Shown here: positions 43,707 through 55,552 of the stretch, one piece after another
How the letters are laid out: each line of letters starts with the position of its first letter
Numbering within the stretch: the stretch's first letter is position 1
Origin: Porticoccaceae bacterium
GTDB taxonomy: Bacteria > Pseudomonadota > Gammaproteobacteria > Pseudomonadales > Porticoccaceae
Assembly (NCBI GenBank): GCA_012960115.1
Contig: DUBX01000037.1
Span: 18,404 to 82,403 of the forward strand
Reading direction: 5' to 3'
DNA length: 64,000 nucleotides
Translations under genes and position numbers: made by a program
The notes under the pieces: generated by a model
What the model saw: only the letters and a program-made list of their open reading frames with translations
Database searches by the model: none
What the model was told of the DNA's origin: nothing

Positions 43707-45449
43707 GTGGCCAAAAAATCGGTGAATGCAGTTATACCGCGATGGCGTTACTATTTAGTAATGCTTTCTCTGGTCTCTCTGCCTCTGATACTTTTGGTTA
43801 AAGTCGCGCAGTTACAGATTATTCCAAATGAAGCACGTGGCGTCGATTTCCTACAAACCCAAGGTGACAATCGTTCAATCCGCAAGGTGGTCGTCCCGGC
43901 ATATCGTGGCCTTATCACTGATAGGAATGGCGAACCTCTTGCTATTAGTACTCCAGTCACGGCCATATCCGTAAATCCCCAACAGGTCCGTGAGCAGGAC
44001 ATTGATAGACTCTCGGTAGCTATGAACACACCAGCTGCTCAACTCCGCGCTCGCTTGAAGCGTTACCGCAATAAGTCATTTATGTATTTAGCGCGTCAAT
44101 TACCCACCGAGCAGGCCGAGAGAATTTTGGACCTGGGTATTACAGGTATTTCAGGGCGTAGGGAATATAAACGTTTCTATCCTGCCGGAGAGGTTACCGC
44201 TCAGTTAGTTGGCTTCACCGATATTAATGATAGCGGCCAAGAAGGTATGGAGCTTGCCTATGATACCTGGCTGAGGGGCGAGCCCGGAGCCAAAAAGGTG
44301 GTCAAAGATAGGGCCGGTCGAATTATCAATGATATCTCATTGATCAAGGCTGCTCGATCAGGAGAGAACTTACGTTTAAGTATTGATCTAAGAGTTCAGT
44401 ATGCAGCTTACCGCGCACTCAAAGCGGCGGTAAAAAAGCATAATGCTAAGTCAGGCTCAGTTGTGGTTCTTGACGTTACTACCGGTGAGGTCTTAGCAAT
44501 GGCCAATCAGCCGTCTTTCAATCCCAATGACCGATCTTATGTAACGATAGGTGCCACACGTAATCGCGCTATGACGGATATTATGGAGCCAGGATCCACC
44601 GTAAAGCCTTTCACCATTTTGGCAGCGTTAGAAAGCGGTAAGTTTTCCTCTGACAGCGTTATTAACACCAGTCCTGGGTATTTGAAGGTCGATTACAAAA
44701 CTTTTGTAGATCCGTCTAATTACGGCGAGTTGAAATTAGAAGATGTTTTGTCCAAGTCAAGCCAGGTAGGAACCACTAAAGTGGCATTGGCATTGGACCC
44801 AGATTCAACGCGAGAGCTTTTTCAAAGAGTCGGTTTTGGAGAGGTAGTAGGCAGCGGGTTTCCTGGAGAGACACTTGGGAGTTTGCCAGCATACCGAAAA
44901 TGGGATCCCGTTACTCAGGCTACCTTTGCTTTTGGCTATGGGTTGAGCGTGTCTTCGTTGCAGTTAGCAAGAGCTTACGCGGTGTTGGCAAATGATGGGG
45001 TTCGTCGAGAGATATCGTTGGTGGCTTTAGACTCTGAACCTGAAAGCATTCGCGTTATTGCTTCAGGCATATCTCAGCAAGTGCGTCATATGCTGAGAGC
45101 CGCAAGTGGCGTAAAGGGCACTGGTAAAAGGGCGATGATCGATGGCTACTCCGTCGGCGGGAAAACGGGGACCCTGCACAAGGTTAAGCCAGGGGGTGGT
45201 TACGATCAAAGTCGCTACATGTCAGCCTTTGCTGGCTTAGCACCTATTGAAAACCCACGATTAGTAACGGTTGTTGTCATTGATGAGCCTCGTGATGGGG
45301 ACTATTTTGGCGGTCTTGTCGCTGCGCCTGTATTTTCTGAGGTGACGGGTAATGCTTTGCGATTATTACAGGTTACGCCTGATCAAATGGCTGTAAATCA
45401 TTCGCTAGCAGTAATTCCAGTGGTAACTGGTAAGCGGGGAGACTCATGA
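43707..45449 (+). CDS. ftsI: Septal peptidoglycan transpeptidase (PBP3)
   Basis: This 580-residue class B penicillin-binding protein has one N-terminal membrane segment, a dimerisation domain, and transpeptidase motifs S297-T-V-K300, K486-T-G, and S351-S-Q353 at the second motif, where enterobacterial FtsI has SSN. It crosslinks septal peptidoglycan with FtsW. The start is GTG with AAAGG 8 to 10 bp upstream. It overlaps murE by four bases. Confidence 0.96.
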   Translation: MAKKSVNAVIPRWRYYLVMLSLVSLPLILLVKVAQLQIIPNEARGVDFLQTQGDNRSIRKVVVPAYRGLITDRNGEPLAISTPVTAISVNPQQVREQDIDRLSVAMNTPAAQLRARLKRYRNKSFMYLARQLPTEQAERILDLGITGISGRREYKRFYPAGEVTAQLVGFTDINDSGQEGMELAYDTWLRGEPGAKKVVKDRAGRIINDISLIKAARSGENLRLSIDLRVQYAAYRALKAAVKKHNAKSGSVVVLDVTTGEVLAMANQPSFNPNDRSYVTIGATRNRAMTDIMEPGSTVKPFTILAALESGKFSSDSVINTSPGYLKVDYKTFVDPSNYGELKLEDVLSKSSQVGTTKVALALDPDSTRELFQRVGFGEVVGSGFPGETLGSLPAYRKWDPVTQATFAFGYGLSVSSLQLARAYAVLANDGVRREISLVALDSEPESIRVIASGISQQVRHMLRAASGVKGTGKRAMIDGYSVGGKTGTLHKVKPGGGYDQSRYMSAFAGLAPIENPRLVTVVVIDEPRDGDYFGGLVAAPVFSEVTGNALRLLQVTPDQMAVNHSLAVIPVVTGKRGDS

Positions 45450-47053
45450 TAAACTTGTTTAGTCATTCGGGTCCAAAGTTATCTCAGTTAGTTGGGGGCT
45501 TAAGTCTCTCTAAAAAATGTACTTCCACAGCCATAAAGGGCATCACTCTGGACAGCCGAGAGCTAATAGCTGGCGACTTGTTTATTGCCCTAAAAGGATC
45601 TGAGCTAGACGGAGCGAAGTTCGTGCCTGAAGCAGTGAAGCGCGGTGCAGTCGCGGTACTTTTCGAAACAGGTATTGGCGATTCCGACACTACTATTAAT
45701 AAGGCTAAATCTACCATTCCTATCATAGGTGTTGAGAATTTATCACAACACGTGTCTACCATCGCTAGCCGTTTCTATGGAAATCCCTCTCGACGATTAG
45801 GCATTATGGGAGTAACTGGTACTAATGGTAAAACAACCTGTTGCCAGTTATATGCTGATCTTCTATCACAATTAAATGCTAGCTCTTCAGACTCCTCCGC
45901 GTCCAATGCTTGCGGCTATATTGGGACTCTAGGCCATGGTGTCAGTGGTAGTGTAGATGCGAATTATGATGGGTCAGAAAAAGGTAGTGTCATTGGTAAG
46001 GCTCCATTGACCACGCCAGATGCGATCACAATGCAAAAACTTCTCGATGACCTTGAAAAACGTGGGTGTAGCGATGTGGCCATTGAAGTTTCATCTCATA
46101 GTTTGGCTCAACATCGTGTCGCCGCCGTAAAAATAAACACCGCGATTTTCACTAACCTCAGTCGAGACCATCTTGATTATCATGGTGATTTTGATTCTTA
46201 TGCGGCTGCAAAAGCATCGCTCTTCAAGTTGCCGGGGTTAAAGAATGCAGTGATTAATATTGATGACAATGTTGGAAAGGCGATCCTTGCAGACCTTGAT
46301 CCTAGCATGCGAGGTATCAGTTTCAGTTTGGAAAACATCACGGCCGATATTCACTGCCAATCTATGCATCTTCGCCCCGATGGTTTGCATGCTGTCATCC
46401 AGACGCCGTGGGGTTCGGGGGAAGTTAAGTCGTCCCTGCTGGGCAAATTTAATCTTTCTAATTTACTTGCAGTAATTGGTGCGATAGCTCTTCATGAAGG
46501 TGATTTGGGGCATCAAAAGTTCCAAAAAATATTAACCTTAGTCCCTCAGTTGAAAGCGGTGATAGGCCGTATGGAATTAGTAAGTGATAGTACAGATTTA
46601 GCTGTCATTGTAGATTACGCTCATACCCCTGACGCCCTCCAAGAGGCTTTGCAAGCTCTACGGCTGCATTGTGAGGGGAAACTGTGGGTGGTGTTTGGTT
46701 GCGGTGGCGACCGTGATACTGGAAAACGTCCAGCGATGGGTGCAATAGCGGTCAAATACGCAGACCACGTGATTGTTACCTCAGATAATCCTCGTACTGA
46801 ATCGGCTAACCGAATTATTGACCAGATTGTCCAAAATATTAAAGGCCAATGCTCCATCGAATCAGACCGGCGAGCGGCCATTAAGCAGGCCGTTCTGAAT
46901 GCAAAGCCTAGCGATGTGGTTTTGATTGCCGGTAAAGGCCATGAGAACTATCAGATTTTAGGCGTAGACCGGCTAGCGTTTAGCGATCAAACCGAAGCGC
47001 GTTTAGCTCTAGATCAGCGATTACCTCTGCATAACCTAGGGGATGATTCATGA
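45446..47053 (+). CDS. murE: UDP-MurNAc-tripeptide synthetase
   Basis: It adds meso-diaminopimelate to UDP-MurNAc-L-Ala-D-Glu. The 535-residue Mur ligase has GTNGKTT for ATP and TSDNPR, which marks specificity for meso-diaminopimelate over lysine. It is somewhat longer than the usual 495, with a Ser/Asn-rich insert after residue 140 (SSSDSSASNACGYIG). It overlaps both neighbours by four bases. Confidence 0.96.
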   Translation: MINLFSHSGPKLSQLVGGLSLSKKCTSTAIKGITLDSRELIAGDLFIALKGSELDGAKFVPEAVKRGAVAVLFETGIGDSDTTINKAKSTIPIIGVENLSQHVSTIASRFYGNPSRRLGIMGVTGTNGKTTCCQLYADLLSQLNASSSDSSASNACGYIGTLGHGVSGSVDANYDGSEKGSVIGKAPLTTPDAITMQKLLDDLEKRGCSDVAIEVSSHSLAQHRVAAVKINTAIFTNLSRDHLDYHGDFDSYAAAKASLFKLPGLKNAVINIDDNVGKAILADLDPSMRGISFSLENITADIHCQSMHLRPDGLHAVIQTPWGSGEVKSSLLGKFNLSNLLAVIGAIALHEGDLGHQKFQKILTLVPQLKAVIGRMELVSDSTDLAVIVDYAHTPDALQEALQALRLHCEGKLWVVFGCGGDRDTGKRPAMGAIAVKYADHVIVTSDNPRTESANRIIDQIVQNIKGQCSIESDRRAAIKQAVLNAKPSDVVLIAGKGHENYQILGVDRLAFSDQTEARLALDQRLPLHNLGDDS

Positions 47054-48447
47054 TGCCAAATATGCGTCTCACTGATGCAGCTGTGCGATTCGGCGGGACA
47101 CTAGTTAATCCAGATTGTGTGTTCTCAATGGTCTCTATTGATAGCCGCACGACTAATGAGGGAGATCTATTTATTGCGGTATCGGGAGATAAATTCGATG
47201 CTCATGAGTTTATTCCCTCGATCGCCAATAAAATTGCAGGTGCTATTGTCTCCACGTTAGATAGCAGCTTGGGTATTCCACAGTGGGTAGTGAAGGACAC
47301 AACTCAAGCGCTTGGTGATCTTGCAAGATTAAGAAGAGATCGCTTTACCGGTCAAGTTATAGCGGTTACTGGCAGCTCTGGTAAAACGTCGGTTAAAGAA
47401 ATGATCGCGGCCATACTGAGAGAGAGCGTTAATGTTCATGCGACCAGGGGTAACCTAAATAATCACATTGGTGTCCCCCTAACTCTTCTAGATATGGACG
47501 ACCAGTGTGACCTCGCCGTTATTGAAATGGGCGCTAGCGCTGCGGGAGAAATCAGCTATCTTTGTTCCATAGAACGACCTGATATCGCTCTGATCAATAA
47601 TATCCAGAGAGCTCATATTGCTGGGTTTGGCAATATTGAGGCGATAGCTGAGGCGAAGAGTGAAATCTATAGCGGTCTTAACGCTAGCGGTGTAGCTATA
47701 TTAAATCTAGATGAATCCTACTCTAAAGACTGGTTGGCATTAATCGCTGAGCGCCAATACCTCAGTTTTTCAGTCAAAGATTCTAGAGCAGATGTTTTCG
47801 CCAAGGATATAAAAGAATTAGGAAACGGATGCTACAGCTTTATTCTTTGTGTTGGAGAAACCGGCGAAACCGTAACGGTTGACCAGTTAATAGAACTATC
47901 AAACCCTGGAATTCATAGCGTCAGTAATGCCTTAGCAGCAACAGCCTGTGCATTAGCTGCAGGCGCTACCGTTACTCAAATAACGAATGGGTTAGCTAAG
48001 GTCAAGTCTGTATCAGGGCGTCTCGAAGCAAAAATAATGGGCGATGACGTTTTGGTTATCGACGATACCTACAATGCAAATCCGGATTCATTTAAAGCCG
48101 CGATTGATGTTTTAGCCGACATGTCAGGTTACCGCTGTTTGGTCATGGGTGATATGGGCGAACTTGGTGATGATGAAAGACTCTTGCATCAACAGGTAGG
48201 TGAGTATGCCAAGCAGGCAAAGCTAGATGAGATATATACCCTGGGAACACTCAGTGAGTCGGCCGCTGTTGCTTTTGGCGGCTGCCATTTTAAGGATAAA
48301 AACTTGTTAATCGACACTCTGCAACAAAAAGTTGCAGACATTAAAGCAGGCAAGGAAGAGGTGACCATTTTAGTAAAAGGGTCGCGAAGCGCCCGTATGG
48401 AAAAAATTGTTGAACGGTTAGTCAGCGGAGAAAAAAACGCATGTTAG
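47050..48447 (+). CDS. murF: UDP-MurNAc-tripeptide--D-Ala-D-Ala ligase
   Basis: The 465-residue Mur ligase has the ATP loop [30 protein letters not shown] and [14 protein letters not shown] typical of MurF. It completes the UDP-MurNAc-pentapeptide. The start overlaps murE and the end overlaps mraY by seven bases. Confidence 0.96.
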   Translation: MMPNMRLTDAAVRFGGTLVNPDCVFSMVSIDSRTTNEGDLFIAVSGDKFDAHEFIPSIANKIAGAIVSTLDSSLGIPQWVVKDTTQALGDLARLRRDRFTGQVIAVTGSSGKTSVKEMIAAILRESVNVHATRGNLNNHIGVPLTLLDMDDQCDLAVIEMGASAAGEISYLCSIERPDIALINNIQRAHIAGFGNIEAIAEAKSEIYSGLNASGVAILNLDESYSKDWLALIAERQYLSFSVKDSRADVFAKDIKELGNGCYSFILCVGETGETVTVDQLIELSNPGIHSVSNALAATACALAAGATVTQITNGLAKVKSVSGRLEAKIMGDDVLVIDDTYNANPDSFKAAIDVLADMSGYRCLVMGDMGELGDDERLLHQQVGEYAKQAKLDEIYTLGTLSESAAVAFGGCHFKDKNLLIDTLQQKVADIKAGKEEVTILVKGSRSARMEKIVERLVSGEKNAC

Positions 48448-49523
48448 TGTGGTTTGCAGATTATCTAAGTCAGTTCTATAGCCCTTTCGCAGTGTTTCAG
48501 TACCTAACGCTCAGGGGAATCTTGACGGTTATTACCTCGTTGATTATCAGTTGGGTCTTTGGTCCGGCGGTAATTCGGCGACTTGATCAACTACAGATGG
48601 GTCAGGTCATACGTAGTGATGGACCGCAGACACATCTAAGCAAAGCCGGAACACCTACCATGGGTGGCGCGCTCATTTTACTATCGTTATTCGTGAGTAC
48701 CTTGCTATGGGCTGACTTGGAAAATCGCTATGTTTGGATAGTGCTGGGCACCACTTTCTTCTTTGGTTTGGTTGGCTGGGTTGATGATTATCGGAAGGTC
48801 GTTGAGAAAGATCCTCGCGGACTACCGGCTAGGTGGAAGTATTTCTGGCAGTCTATATTTGGACTAGGGGCGGCAATCATCCTTTACTATGGAGCCCAGA
48901 CTCCCGCTGAAACAGAATTAATCGTACCCTTTTTCAAAGATATTGCACTCACAATGGGCCCTTTTTATATCTTGTTTACCTACTTAGTGATTGTTGGCAC
49001 GAGTAACGCGGTAAATTTAACGGATGGTCTCGATGGCTTGGCTATTTTGCCAGCTGTCATGGTCGGTGGTGCTTTGGGCATCATTGCGTACCTAACCGGT
49101 AATTATCAGTTTGCTAACTATTTGCAAATTCCTTTTATCGGCGGAGCAGGAGAACTGCTCATTGTTGCTGCAGCGCTGTGCGGCGCGGGCCTTGGCTTTC
49201 TATGGTTTAACACCTATCCCGCGATGGTTTTTATGGGCGATATCGGCGCATTGGCCTTGGGCGCCGCACTTGGTGTCATGGCGGTGATCGTTCGACAAGA
49301 AATAGTGTTGGCGGTTATGGGTGGGGTCTTTGTTATTGAGACCTTATCCGTCATTTTGCAGGTGGCTTCATTCAAGCTAACCGGTAAACGTATTTTCCGG
49401 ATGGCACCCTTACATCATCATTATGAATTGAAAGGGTGGCCTGAACCGCGCGTTATTGTGCGCTTTTGGATCATTACAGTGGTTCTAGTCCTTATTGGCC
49501 TGGCAACGTTAAAGATAAGATAA
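48441..49523 (+). CDS. mraY: Phospho-MurNAc-pentapeptide translocase
   Basis: This 360-residue integral membrane enzyme makes lipid I from UDP-MurNAc-pentapeptide and undecaprenyl phosphate. About ten membrane segments are present, with the catalytic [19 protein letters not shown] and [11 protein letters not shown] motifs of MraY. Confidence 0.97.
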   Translation: MLVWFADYLSQFYSPFAVFQYLTLRGILTVITSLIISWVFGPAVIRRLDQLQMGQVIRSDGPQTHLSKAGTPTMGGALILLSLFVSTLLWADLENRYVWIVLGTTFFFGLVGWVDDYRKVVEKDPRGLPARWKYFWQSIFGLGAAIILYYGAQTPAETELIVPFFKDIALTMGPFYILFTYLVIVGTSNAVNLTDGLDGLAILPAVMVGGALGIIAYLTGNYQFANYLQIPFIGGAGELLIVAAALCGAGLGFLWFNTYPAMVFMGDIGALALGAALGVMAVIVRQEIVLAVMGGVFVIETLSVILQVASFKLTGKRIFRMAPLHHHYELKGWPEPRVIVRFWIITVVLVLIGLATLKIR

Positions 49524-49525
49524 AA

Positions 49526-50923
49526 ATGGGAAAAATTGTGACTGAGATAGATCTGACTAACAGCAAGATAGCTATCCTTGGCATGGGTGCCACGGGTCTA
49601 TCTGTGGCCAGATTTTTATCGTCACTTGGAACACCATTCGTATTTGCTGATAGTCGTGAACAGCCGCCTAACTTGAATGAGGTTAGGGATTGCTTTCCAC
49701 AGGCTCTCAGGCGGTTAGGTGAGTTTAATGAAGCCCTATTTGCTGACATTGACCTTGCCATAATCAGCCCAGGAATCGCCCTAGACCAGCCGGCCCTTAT
49801 GAAGGCTCGACAGAAAGGCGTGACTTTTATCGGTGACCTTGACTTGTTTTTAGATCAGGTTAAAGCGCCAGTGGTGGCGATTACCGGCTCTAACGGTAAG
49901 AGTACAGTGACGACGCTGCTCGGAGAGATGGCTAAAAATAGCGGCCTACAGGTCGGTGTTGGCGGTAATCTAGGGTTGCCGATGCTTGACTTGATTTCTA
50001 ATAAGAACCAACTGTATGTACTAGAGCTCTCGAGCTTTCAATTAGAGTTACTGACCAGTAGCCGCGGCGCTACGGTCGGTCTGCTTAATATTACTCCAGA
50101 TCATATGGATAGGTACAAAGACCTCGAGCAGTATGTTGCTGCAAAGCACCATATTTTCCGTGGAGCTAAGACCGCTGTTAGCAACAGACAGGATAGTTTG
50201 ACTGCGCAAAGGGAGCAGGGAGAGTCCCAAACATTAACATTAACATTTGGCCTTGATAGCCCAGGCCAAGGAAATTTTGGAGTGGCTGTCCACGATCATC
50301 AAGAATCGTTGTTTTTTGGTAGCCAAGTTTTACTGTCGGTTGACGAGGTGGCCATGAAAGGCAGGCATAACACCGGCAATGCGCTCGCCGCGCTAGCGTT
50401 GGGTCATGCGGCTGGACTGCCGATAGTGTCGATGTTAGAAACATTAAAAATCTTTAAAGGCTTACCTCATCGGTGCGAGACCATAGCCACTATCGACAAT
50501 GTTAGCTATATCAATGATTCGAAGGGAACCAATGTTGGTGCAACACTAGCGGCTATTGAAGGCTTTGGTTCTGATAGTTATAAAAACCTTGTGTTAATTG
50601 CGGGAGGCCAAGGTAAAGGGCAAGATTTCGGTGGTCTGAAAGAGGCTGCTGATCGATTTGTGAAATGCGGTTTTCTTTATGGTGAGGATGCGCAGCAGTT
50701 AGAGGATGCATTAGATTCTGTAACTGAGGTTTACCGAGCGGGCTCGCTCGTTGAAGCCGTGGCAGGCGCTAAAAGCGCCGCACGACCTGGCGATATTGTG
50801 CTGCTGTCACCGGCATGCGCAAGTTTTGATTCATTTGCCAGTTTTGAAGAGCGGGGCCACTGTTTTAGTCAGACTGTGTTGTCGACAGTGAAGGCTGATA
50901 GTCGGGAAGGTATGACCTCATGA
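49526..50923 (+). CDS. murD: UDP-MurNAc-L-alanine--D-glutamate ligase
   Basis: The 465-residue Mur ligase has the nucleotide loop TGSNGKSTVTTLL, ILGMGATGLSVARFL at the N terminus, INDSKGTNVGATLAAIEG and LLSPACASFDSFASFEERG at the end, all typical of MurD. The start at 49526 is two bases after the mraY stop; an earlier in-frame ATG lies inside mraY. Confidence 0.96.
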   Translation: MGKIVTEIDLTNSKIAILGMGATGLSVARFLSSLGTPFVFADSREQPPNLNEVRDCFPQALRRLGEFNEALFADIDLAIISPGIALDQPALMKARQKGVTFIGDLDLFLDQVKAPVVAITGSNGKSTVTTLLGEMAKNSGLQVGVGGNLGLPMLDLISNKNQLYVLELSSFQLELLTSSRGATVGLLNITPDHMDRYKDLEQYVAAKHHIFRGAKTAVSNRQDSLTAQREQGESQTLTLTFGLDSPGQGNFGVAVHDHQESLFFGSQVLLSVDEVAMKGRHNTGNALAALALGHAAGLPIVSMLETLKIFKGLPHRCETIATIDNVSYINDSKGTNVGATLAAIEGFGSDSYKNLVLIAGGQGKGQDFGGLKEAADRFVKCGFLYGEDAQQLEDALDSVTEVYRAGSLVEAVAGAKSAARPGDIVLLSPACASFDSFASFEERGHCFSQTVLSTVKADSREGMTS

Positions 50924-52098
50924 TAGTTACCTTGCCCCTAAATTCTAACAAATCTAAAGCTAGACGATGGCATATCGACATGCCTTTACTGCTTCCTGTA
51001 TTGGCGTTAATCTCGATTGGATTTGTCATGATTGGGTCAGCTTCGTTTAGTTTTGCTGATCATCGATTAGGCGATGAGCTGTTCTTTGTTAAACGGCATA
51101 TGGCTTACTTGATCATTGGTGCCGTGGCGATGATGACTGGTTACTTTGTGCGGCCTGCATTTTGGTCAACCTATGCGCGATTATGGATGGCTATTGCTGT
51201 TGTACTGCTCGTGTTGGTACTGATTCCAGGTATTGGCCGAGAACTCAACGGGAGTCGGCGTTGGTTGAGTTTTGGTGGATTCACCCTGCAGGTCTCTGAG
51301 TTAGTGAAAGTCGCTACAGTGGTCTTTTTGGCCACCTATCTTGAGCAGCATCGAGAGACCCTAGGCCGCAATTGGTCTGATTTCGGCAAGCTAATGGGCG
51401 TTATTGGGGTGCTGTCGATACTTCTTATACAAGAGCCAGATTTTGGCTCTGTGGTCGTACTCGGCGTAACTTTCATGATTCTAGTCTTCTTGGGCGGAGC
51501 GAAGCTACGACAATATTTGTTGATTATTAGTGTGGCTATGGCTGTGCTGTGGATACTGAAAGATTCAGCTCCCTACAGGGTCGCTAGATTAACGGCTTAC
51601 CTTGATCCTTGGTCTGATCAATTTAATTCTGGTTATCAGTTGACTCAGTCACTCATTGCCTTTGGCCGAGGAGAGTGGTTCGGGGTTGGGCTAGGTCAGT
51701 CAGTTCAAAAAATGCTCTACCTACCAGAGGCGCATACCGACTTTGTGTTTGCCATTTTTGCTGAAGAATTTGGATTTTTAGGGGTGTTATGTCTGGTTGG
51801 CTTGTATTGCTTAATGGTGAGCCGGATATTCAGTTTAAGTCGCAAAGCAATCGCAGTACAAAGTTGGTACGCAGCTTTCGTCCTTATCGGTTTTGGGCTA
51901 CTTATTAGTGGACAAACTTTTATTAATCTTGGTGTTAATGCCGGATTATTGCCTACCAAAGGGCTCACTTTACCCTTCGTCAGCTATGGCGGAAGTAGCC
52001 TGATAGTGTGTTGCGCCATGATTGGAATGATGTTGCGTTTTGGTCATGAATTACACGAGTCTCAACTTGATCATCGGGGGTCTCGCTATGCTGGCTGA
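50920..52098 (+). CDS. ftsW: Septal peptidoglycan polymerase
   Basis: This 392-residue SEDS-family glycosyltransferase has ten membrane segments and GSRRWLSFGGFTLQVSELVK, FAEEFGFLG and GLTLPFVSYGGSS motifs. It polymerises lipid II with FtsI at the septum. It overlaps murD by four bases and murG by eleven. Confidence 0.96.
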   Translation: MIVTLPLNSNKSKARRWHIDMPLLLPVLALISIGFVMIGSASFSFADHRLGDELFFVKRHMAYLIIGAVAMMTGYFVRPAFWSTYARLWMAIAVVLLVLVLIPGIGRELNGSRRWLSFGGFTLQVSELVKVATVVFLATYLEQHRETLGRNWSDFGKLMGVIGVLSILLIQEPDFGSVVVLGVTFMILVFLGGAKLRQYLLIISVAMAVLWILKDSAPYRVARLTAYLDPWSDQFNSGYQLTQSLIAFGRGEWFGVGLGQSVQKMLYLPEAHTDFVFAIFAEEFGFLGVLCLVGLYCLMVSRIFSLSRKAIAVQSWYAAFVLIGFGLLISGQTFINLGVNAGLLPTKGLTLPFVSYGGSSLIVCCAMIGMMLRFGHELHESQLDHRGSRYAG

Positions 52099-53185
52099 TA
52101 GACAGTACCGCATAATGATCATGGCCGGCGGAACCGGGGGACATGTATTCCCTGCGCTCGCCGTGGTTGATGAGTTGCGCAAACAAAATGTAGCCTTGGC
52201 TTGGCTTGGTACTCGTCGAGGTATCGAAGCCGAGTTAGTGCCAGAGCAAAATATTGACCTGCATTATCTAGATATAGAGGGTATTCGTGGTCGCGGGCTC
52301 GGTGCTTTGTTAAAAGCGCCACTGTTATTGTTGCGGTCTATCGTTCAGTCATTGCGTGTGATCTCCCAATTTAAACCAGAAGTTGTTCTGGGTATGGGGG
52401 GCTTTGCATCGGGCCCCGGTGCTATTGCAGCTTGGCTAAAACGTATTCCTATCGTTATTCATGAGCAAAACTCGATTGCTGGTACAACTAACCGTGTCAG
52501 TGCGCTGTTTGCCACAAAGGTAATGCAAGGATTTCCAAATACGTTAAAACGAGGTGAATGGTGTGGCAACCCAGTGCGTTTTGATATAGCGAATTTACCG
52601 TCGCCGGAAGTACGATTTGCTGGGCGGACGGGTAAGGCTCGAGTGCTGATTGTTGGCGGTAGCAGAGGAGCGCTCGCGATCAATCAGATGCTTCCTGAGG
52701 CGCTTAAGCAGATGGATGAAGCAATTCGTCCTGAGGTTCTCCATCAGACAGGCAAGATCCATTGGCAAGACACCGTAGAGCTTTATCATGCTCAGTGTTT
52801 AAATACTCAAAGTGAACAGATTAAGGTCGTTGATTTTATTGAATCCATGGCCTCAGCTTATGAATGGGCTGACTTCGTTATATGCAGAGCGGGTGCCCTG
52901 ACGGTTGCAGAGCTCACTTCGGCAGGATTAGGGTCCTTACTCATACCGTTTCCCTTTGCTATTGATGACCATCAAACAGCAAATGGCCAATTATTAGTGA
53001 GTCAGGGTGCCGCCGTTATGATTCAGCAATCTGAGTTATGCGCGGAACAGTTAGCGGAAAAACTCGTTGAAATTTGTGGGGACGCTGAAAAGCGTTTAGA
53101 CATGGCACTGCGCGCTCGGGAGTTGGCTAAGAATTCCGCTGCTCGAGATGTTGCGCGAATCTGTATGGAGGTTAGTTGTGGATGA
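52088..53185 (+). CDS. murG: UDP-GlcNAc transferase to lipid I
   Basis: This 365-residue GT-B glycosyltransferase makes lipid II at the inner face of the membrane. It has [15 protein letters not shown] near the N terminus, [12 protein letters not shown], and the donor-binding [15 protein letters not shown]. The start at 52088 is chosen because it gives the conserved short N terminus; it overlaps ftsW. Confidence 0.96.
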   Translation: MLADRQYRIMIMAGGTGGHVFPALAVVDELRKQNVALAWLGTRRGIEAELVPEQNIDLHYLDIEGIRGRGLGALLKAPLLLLRSIVQSLRVISQFKPEVVLGMGGFASGPGAIAAWLKRIPIVIHEQNSIAGTTNRVSALFATKVMQGFPNTLKRGEWCGNPVRFDIANLPSPEVRFAGRTGKARVLIVGGSRGALAINQMLPEALKQMDEAIRPEVLHQTGKIHWQDTVELYHAQCLNTQSEQIKVVDFIESMASAYEWADFVICRAGALTVAELTSAGLGSLLIPFPFAIDDHQTANGQLLVSQGAAVMIQQSELCAEQLAEKLVEICGDAEKRLDMALRARELAKNSAARDVARICMEVSCG

Positions 53186-54611
53186 TATAGCAATCTTCCA
53201 AGTCCCAGAAATGCGTCGCATCGGCCGTATTCATTTCGTGGGTATTGGCGGAAGTGGTATGTGCGGTATTGCTGAAGTACTACTTAATCAGGGCTATGAG
53301 ATATCTGGATCAGATATTACCATTAATGCTAGCGCCAATCGCCTTGTTAAGGCGGGGGCTCAAGTATTCAAAGGGCACAAAAAATCTCATATCGATGGTG
53401 CTGATGTGGTGGTTAAATCTTCAGCTGTGACCCTTGAAAATATTGAAATCGCTACGGCTATTGCTAATGGGATTCCGGTGGTAAGGCGTGCCGAAATGCT
53501 TGCAGAGCTGATGCGCTATCGGCATGGTATTGCTGTGGCCGGCACGCATGGTAAAACGACGACAACCAGTTTAATCACCGCCATTTTCGCCGAAGCGGGA
53601 TGTGACCCTACTTTTATCGTCGGAGGGCGGGTAAACAGTATAGGCACCAACGCTAAACTTGGCGGCAGCCGTTATCTGGTTGCCGAAGCTGATGAAAGCG
53701 ATGCCTCATTCCTACACTTGCAACCCATGGTCTCTGTGGTTACTAATATCGAACCTGATCATATGGAGACCTATGGCTTTGACTTTGAGGTCATGAAGAA
53801 AACCTATATTGAGTTTCTACACAACTTACCATTTTATGGTTTGGCCGTGCTTTGTATTGATGATGATGTGATTCGAAATATGTTGGTTAGTGTGGCAAGG
53901 CCTACGCTAACGTACGGCTTTAGCGAAGACGCGGCTTATCGCATTCGAGACGTAAAAAGTGATCAGCGTCAATGCTTCTTTAGTATTGATCGTCCGGATG
54001 GTCTTTGCTCATTAGATATCAGTCTTAGTATTCCTGGGCGACATAATGCTTTAAATGCTGCCGCAGCGATCGCTGTAGCGAGTGACGAAGGTTTGTCTGA
54101 CCAAGCCATTATTACAGCGTTAAGAGAATTCGGTGGCGTTGGGCGTCGCTTTGAGCAGATTGGGCATTACCCCGTAAAGGGTGGCACCGCGACGCTTTAT
54201 GATGACTATGGGCATCACCCCACCGAAGTTCAAGCCACGATACAAGCTGTCCGCGATGGATGGCCCGATCAACGACTGGTCATGATCTTTCAGCCTCATC
54301 GTTATACCCGAACGAGAGACCTCTACGAAGAATTCGTTAACGTCTTGTCCACGGTTGATGTGTTGTTAGTGTTAGATGTTTATTCAGCAGGAGAAGAGGT
54401 GATTGCTGGCGCGACCAGTAAAACTTTGTGCGGAAGCATTCGTCAGCGTGGGCACATAGATCCTATTTATGTCGCTAATCTTGAAGATATTCCGGCGCTT
54501 CTCGTGGAGTTGGTACAGGACGGCGATTTAGTGATGACACAGGGCGCTGGCAGCGTCAGCAAGCTTGTTTCTATGCTGGCCGACAGTCAGTTAGGACAGG
54601 TGCCTTTATGA
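53178..54611 (+). CDS. murC: UDP-MurNAc--L-alanine ligase
   Basis: The 477-residue Mur ligase has [31 protein letters not shown] and [10 protein letters not shown], typical of MurC. GTG at 53178 follows GGAGG at 53165-53169 and overlaps the murG stop by eight bases. The longer frame from within murG lacks family support. Confidence 0.95.
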   Translation: MDDIAIFQVPEMRRIGRIHFVGIGGSGMCGIAEVLLNQGYEISGSDITINASANRLVKAGAQVFKGHKKSHIDGADVVVKSSAVTLENIEIATAIANGIPVVRRAEMLAELMRYRHGIAVAGTHGKTTTTSLITAIFAEAGCDPTFIVGGRVNSIGTNAKLGGSRYLVAEADESDASFLHLQPMVSVVTNIEPDHMETYGFDFEVMKKTYIEFLHNLPFYGLAVLCIDDDVIRNMLVSVARPTLTYGFSEDAAYRIRDVKSDQRQCFFSIDRPDGLCSLDISLSIPGRHNALNAAAAIAVASDEGLSDQAIITALREFGGVGRRFEQIGHYPVKGGTATLYDDYGHHPTEVQATIQAVRDGWPDQRLVMIFQPHRYTRTRDLYEEFVNVLSTVDVLLVLDVYSAGEEVIAGATSKTLCGSIRQRGHIDPIYVANLEDIPALLVELVQDGDLVMTQGAGSVSKLVSMLADSQLGQVPL

Positions 54612-55552
54612 ATCAAAAAGCCGTAGACACCTCAGCACTAAATTCGAGCAAATTTGGCCGTGTTGGCCTCTTATATGGTGGCCTTTCGTCAGAGCGTGAG
54701 ATATCTCTGATGACCGGTGAAGCTGTTCTAGAGGCACTGCAAAATCTCAATGTAGACGTTATAGCGATTGACGTCCAAGAAGATATTTTACAGGTACTGC
54801 CTAGTTACCAGTTAGATCGTGTTTTTATCGCATTGCACGGTCCTGGTGGTGAGGATGGCACATTACAAGATGCGCTTGAGTCTCTGGGCCTACCCTACAC
54901 GGGAAGTGGAGTCGCAGCGTCTGCCTTGGCAATGGACAAGCTTCGTTGCAAGCAAATGTGGCAGAGGATTGGGTTGCCCACCACAGATTTTTCTCTACTA
55001 GAAGAGACCTCTGACTGGGGCGCAGTACTGGATGCATTGGGTGGCAAGGTCATGGTTAAACCTGCCAGTGAAGGTTCCAGTATCGGCATGAGTCGGGTGG
55101 AAAATGCTCAACAACTCAAAACTGCGTGGCGGCATGCGGCAGATTTCAATAACGTGGTTATCGCCGAGCCCTTGTTGGAGGGGGAAGAGTACACGGTTGC
55201 TATTCTTGGGGATCAGGCCTTGCCGTCTATTCGCATCCAGGCCAAAGAAGTGTTCTACGACTATCAAGCCAAGTATTTTTCAGATGAGACCGCTTATTTT
55301 TGCCCTAGTGGGCTATCTAATGTACGAGAAGTTGAATTGCGAGATTTGTCGATCGCCGCCTTCAAAAGCCTTGATTGTGAAGGATGGGGTCGCGTCGATG
55401 TGATGGTCGATAGCGAAGGCAGCTTTCAGCTTCTTGAAGTCAATACGGTGCCTGGAATGACCAGCCATAGCTTGGTACCAATGGCGGCAAGCGCGGCAGG
55501 TCTTAGCTTTGATCAGTTGGTTCTATCTATATTAAAGGAATCAATATTATGA
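54608..55552 (+). CDS. ddlB: D-alanine--D-alanine ligase
   Basis: The 314-residue ATP-grasp enzyme provides the D-Ala-D-Ala used by MurF. It has [14 protein letters not shown] near the N terminus, [23 protein letters not shown] and [20 protein letters not shown]. It overlaps murC and ftsQ by four bases each, in the usual dcw order. Confidence 0.96.
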   Translation: MNQKAVDTSALNSSKFGRVGLLYGGLSSEREISLMTGEAVLEALQNLNVDVIAIDVQEDILQVLPSYQLDRVFIALHGPGGEDGTLQDALESLGLPYTGSGVAASALAMDKLRCKQMWQRIGLPTTDFSLLEETSDWGAVLDALGGKVMVKPASEGSSIGMSRVENAQQLKTAWRHAADFNNVVIAEPLLEGEEYTVAILGDQALPSIRIQAKEVFYDYQAKYFSDETAYFCPSGLSNVREVELRDLSIAAFKSLDCEGWGRVDVMVDSEGSFQLLEVNTVPGMTSHSLVPMAASAAGLSFDQLVLSILKESIL

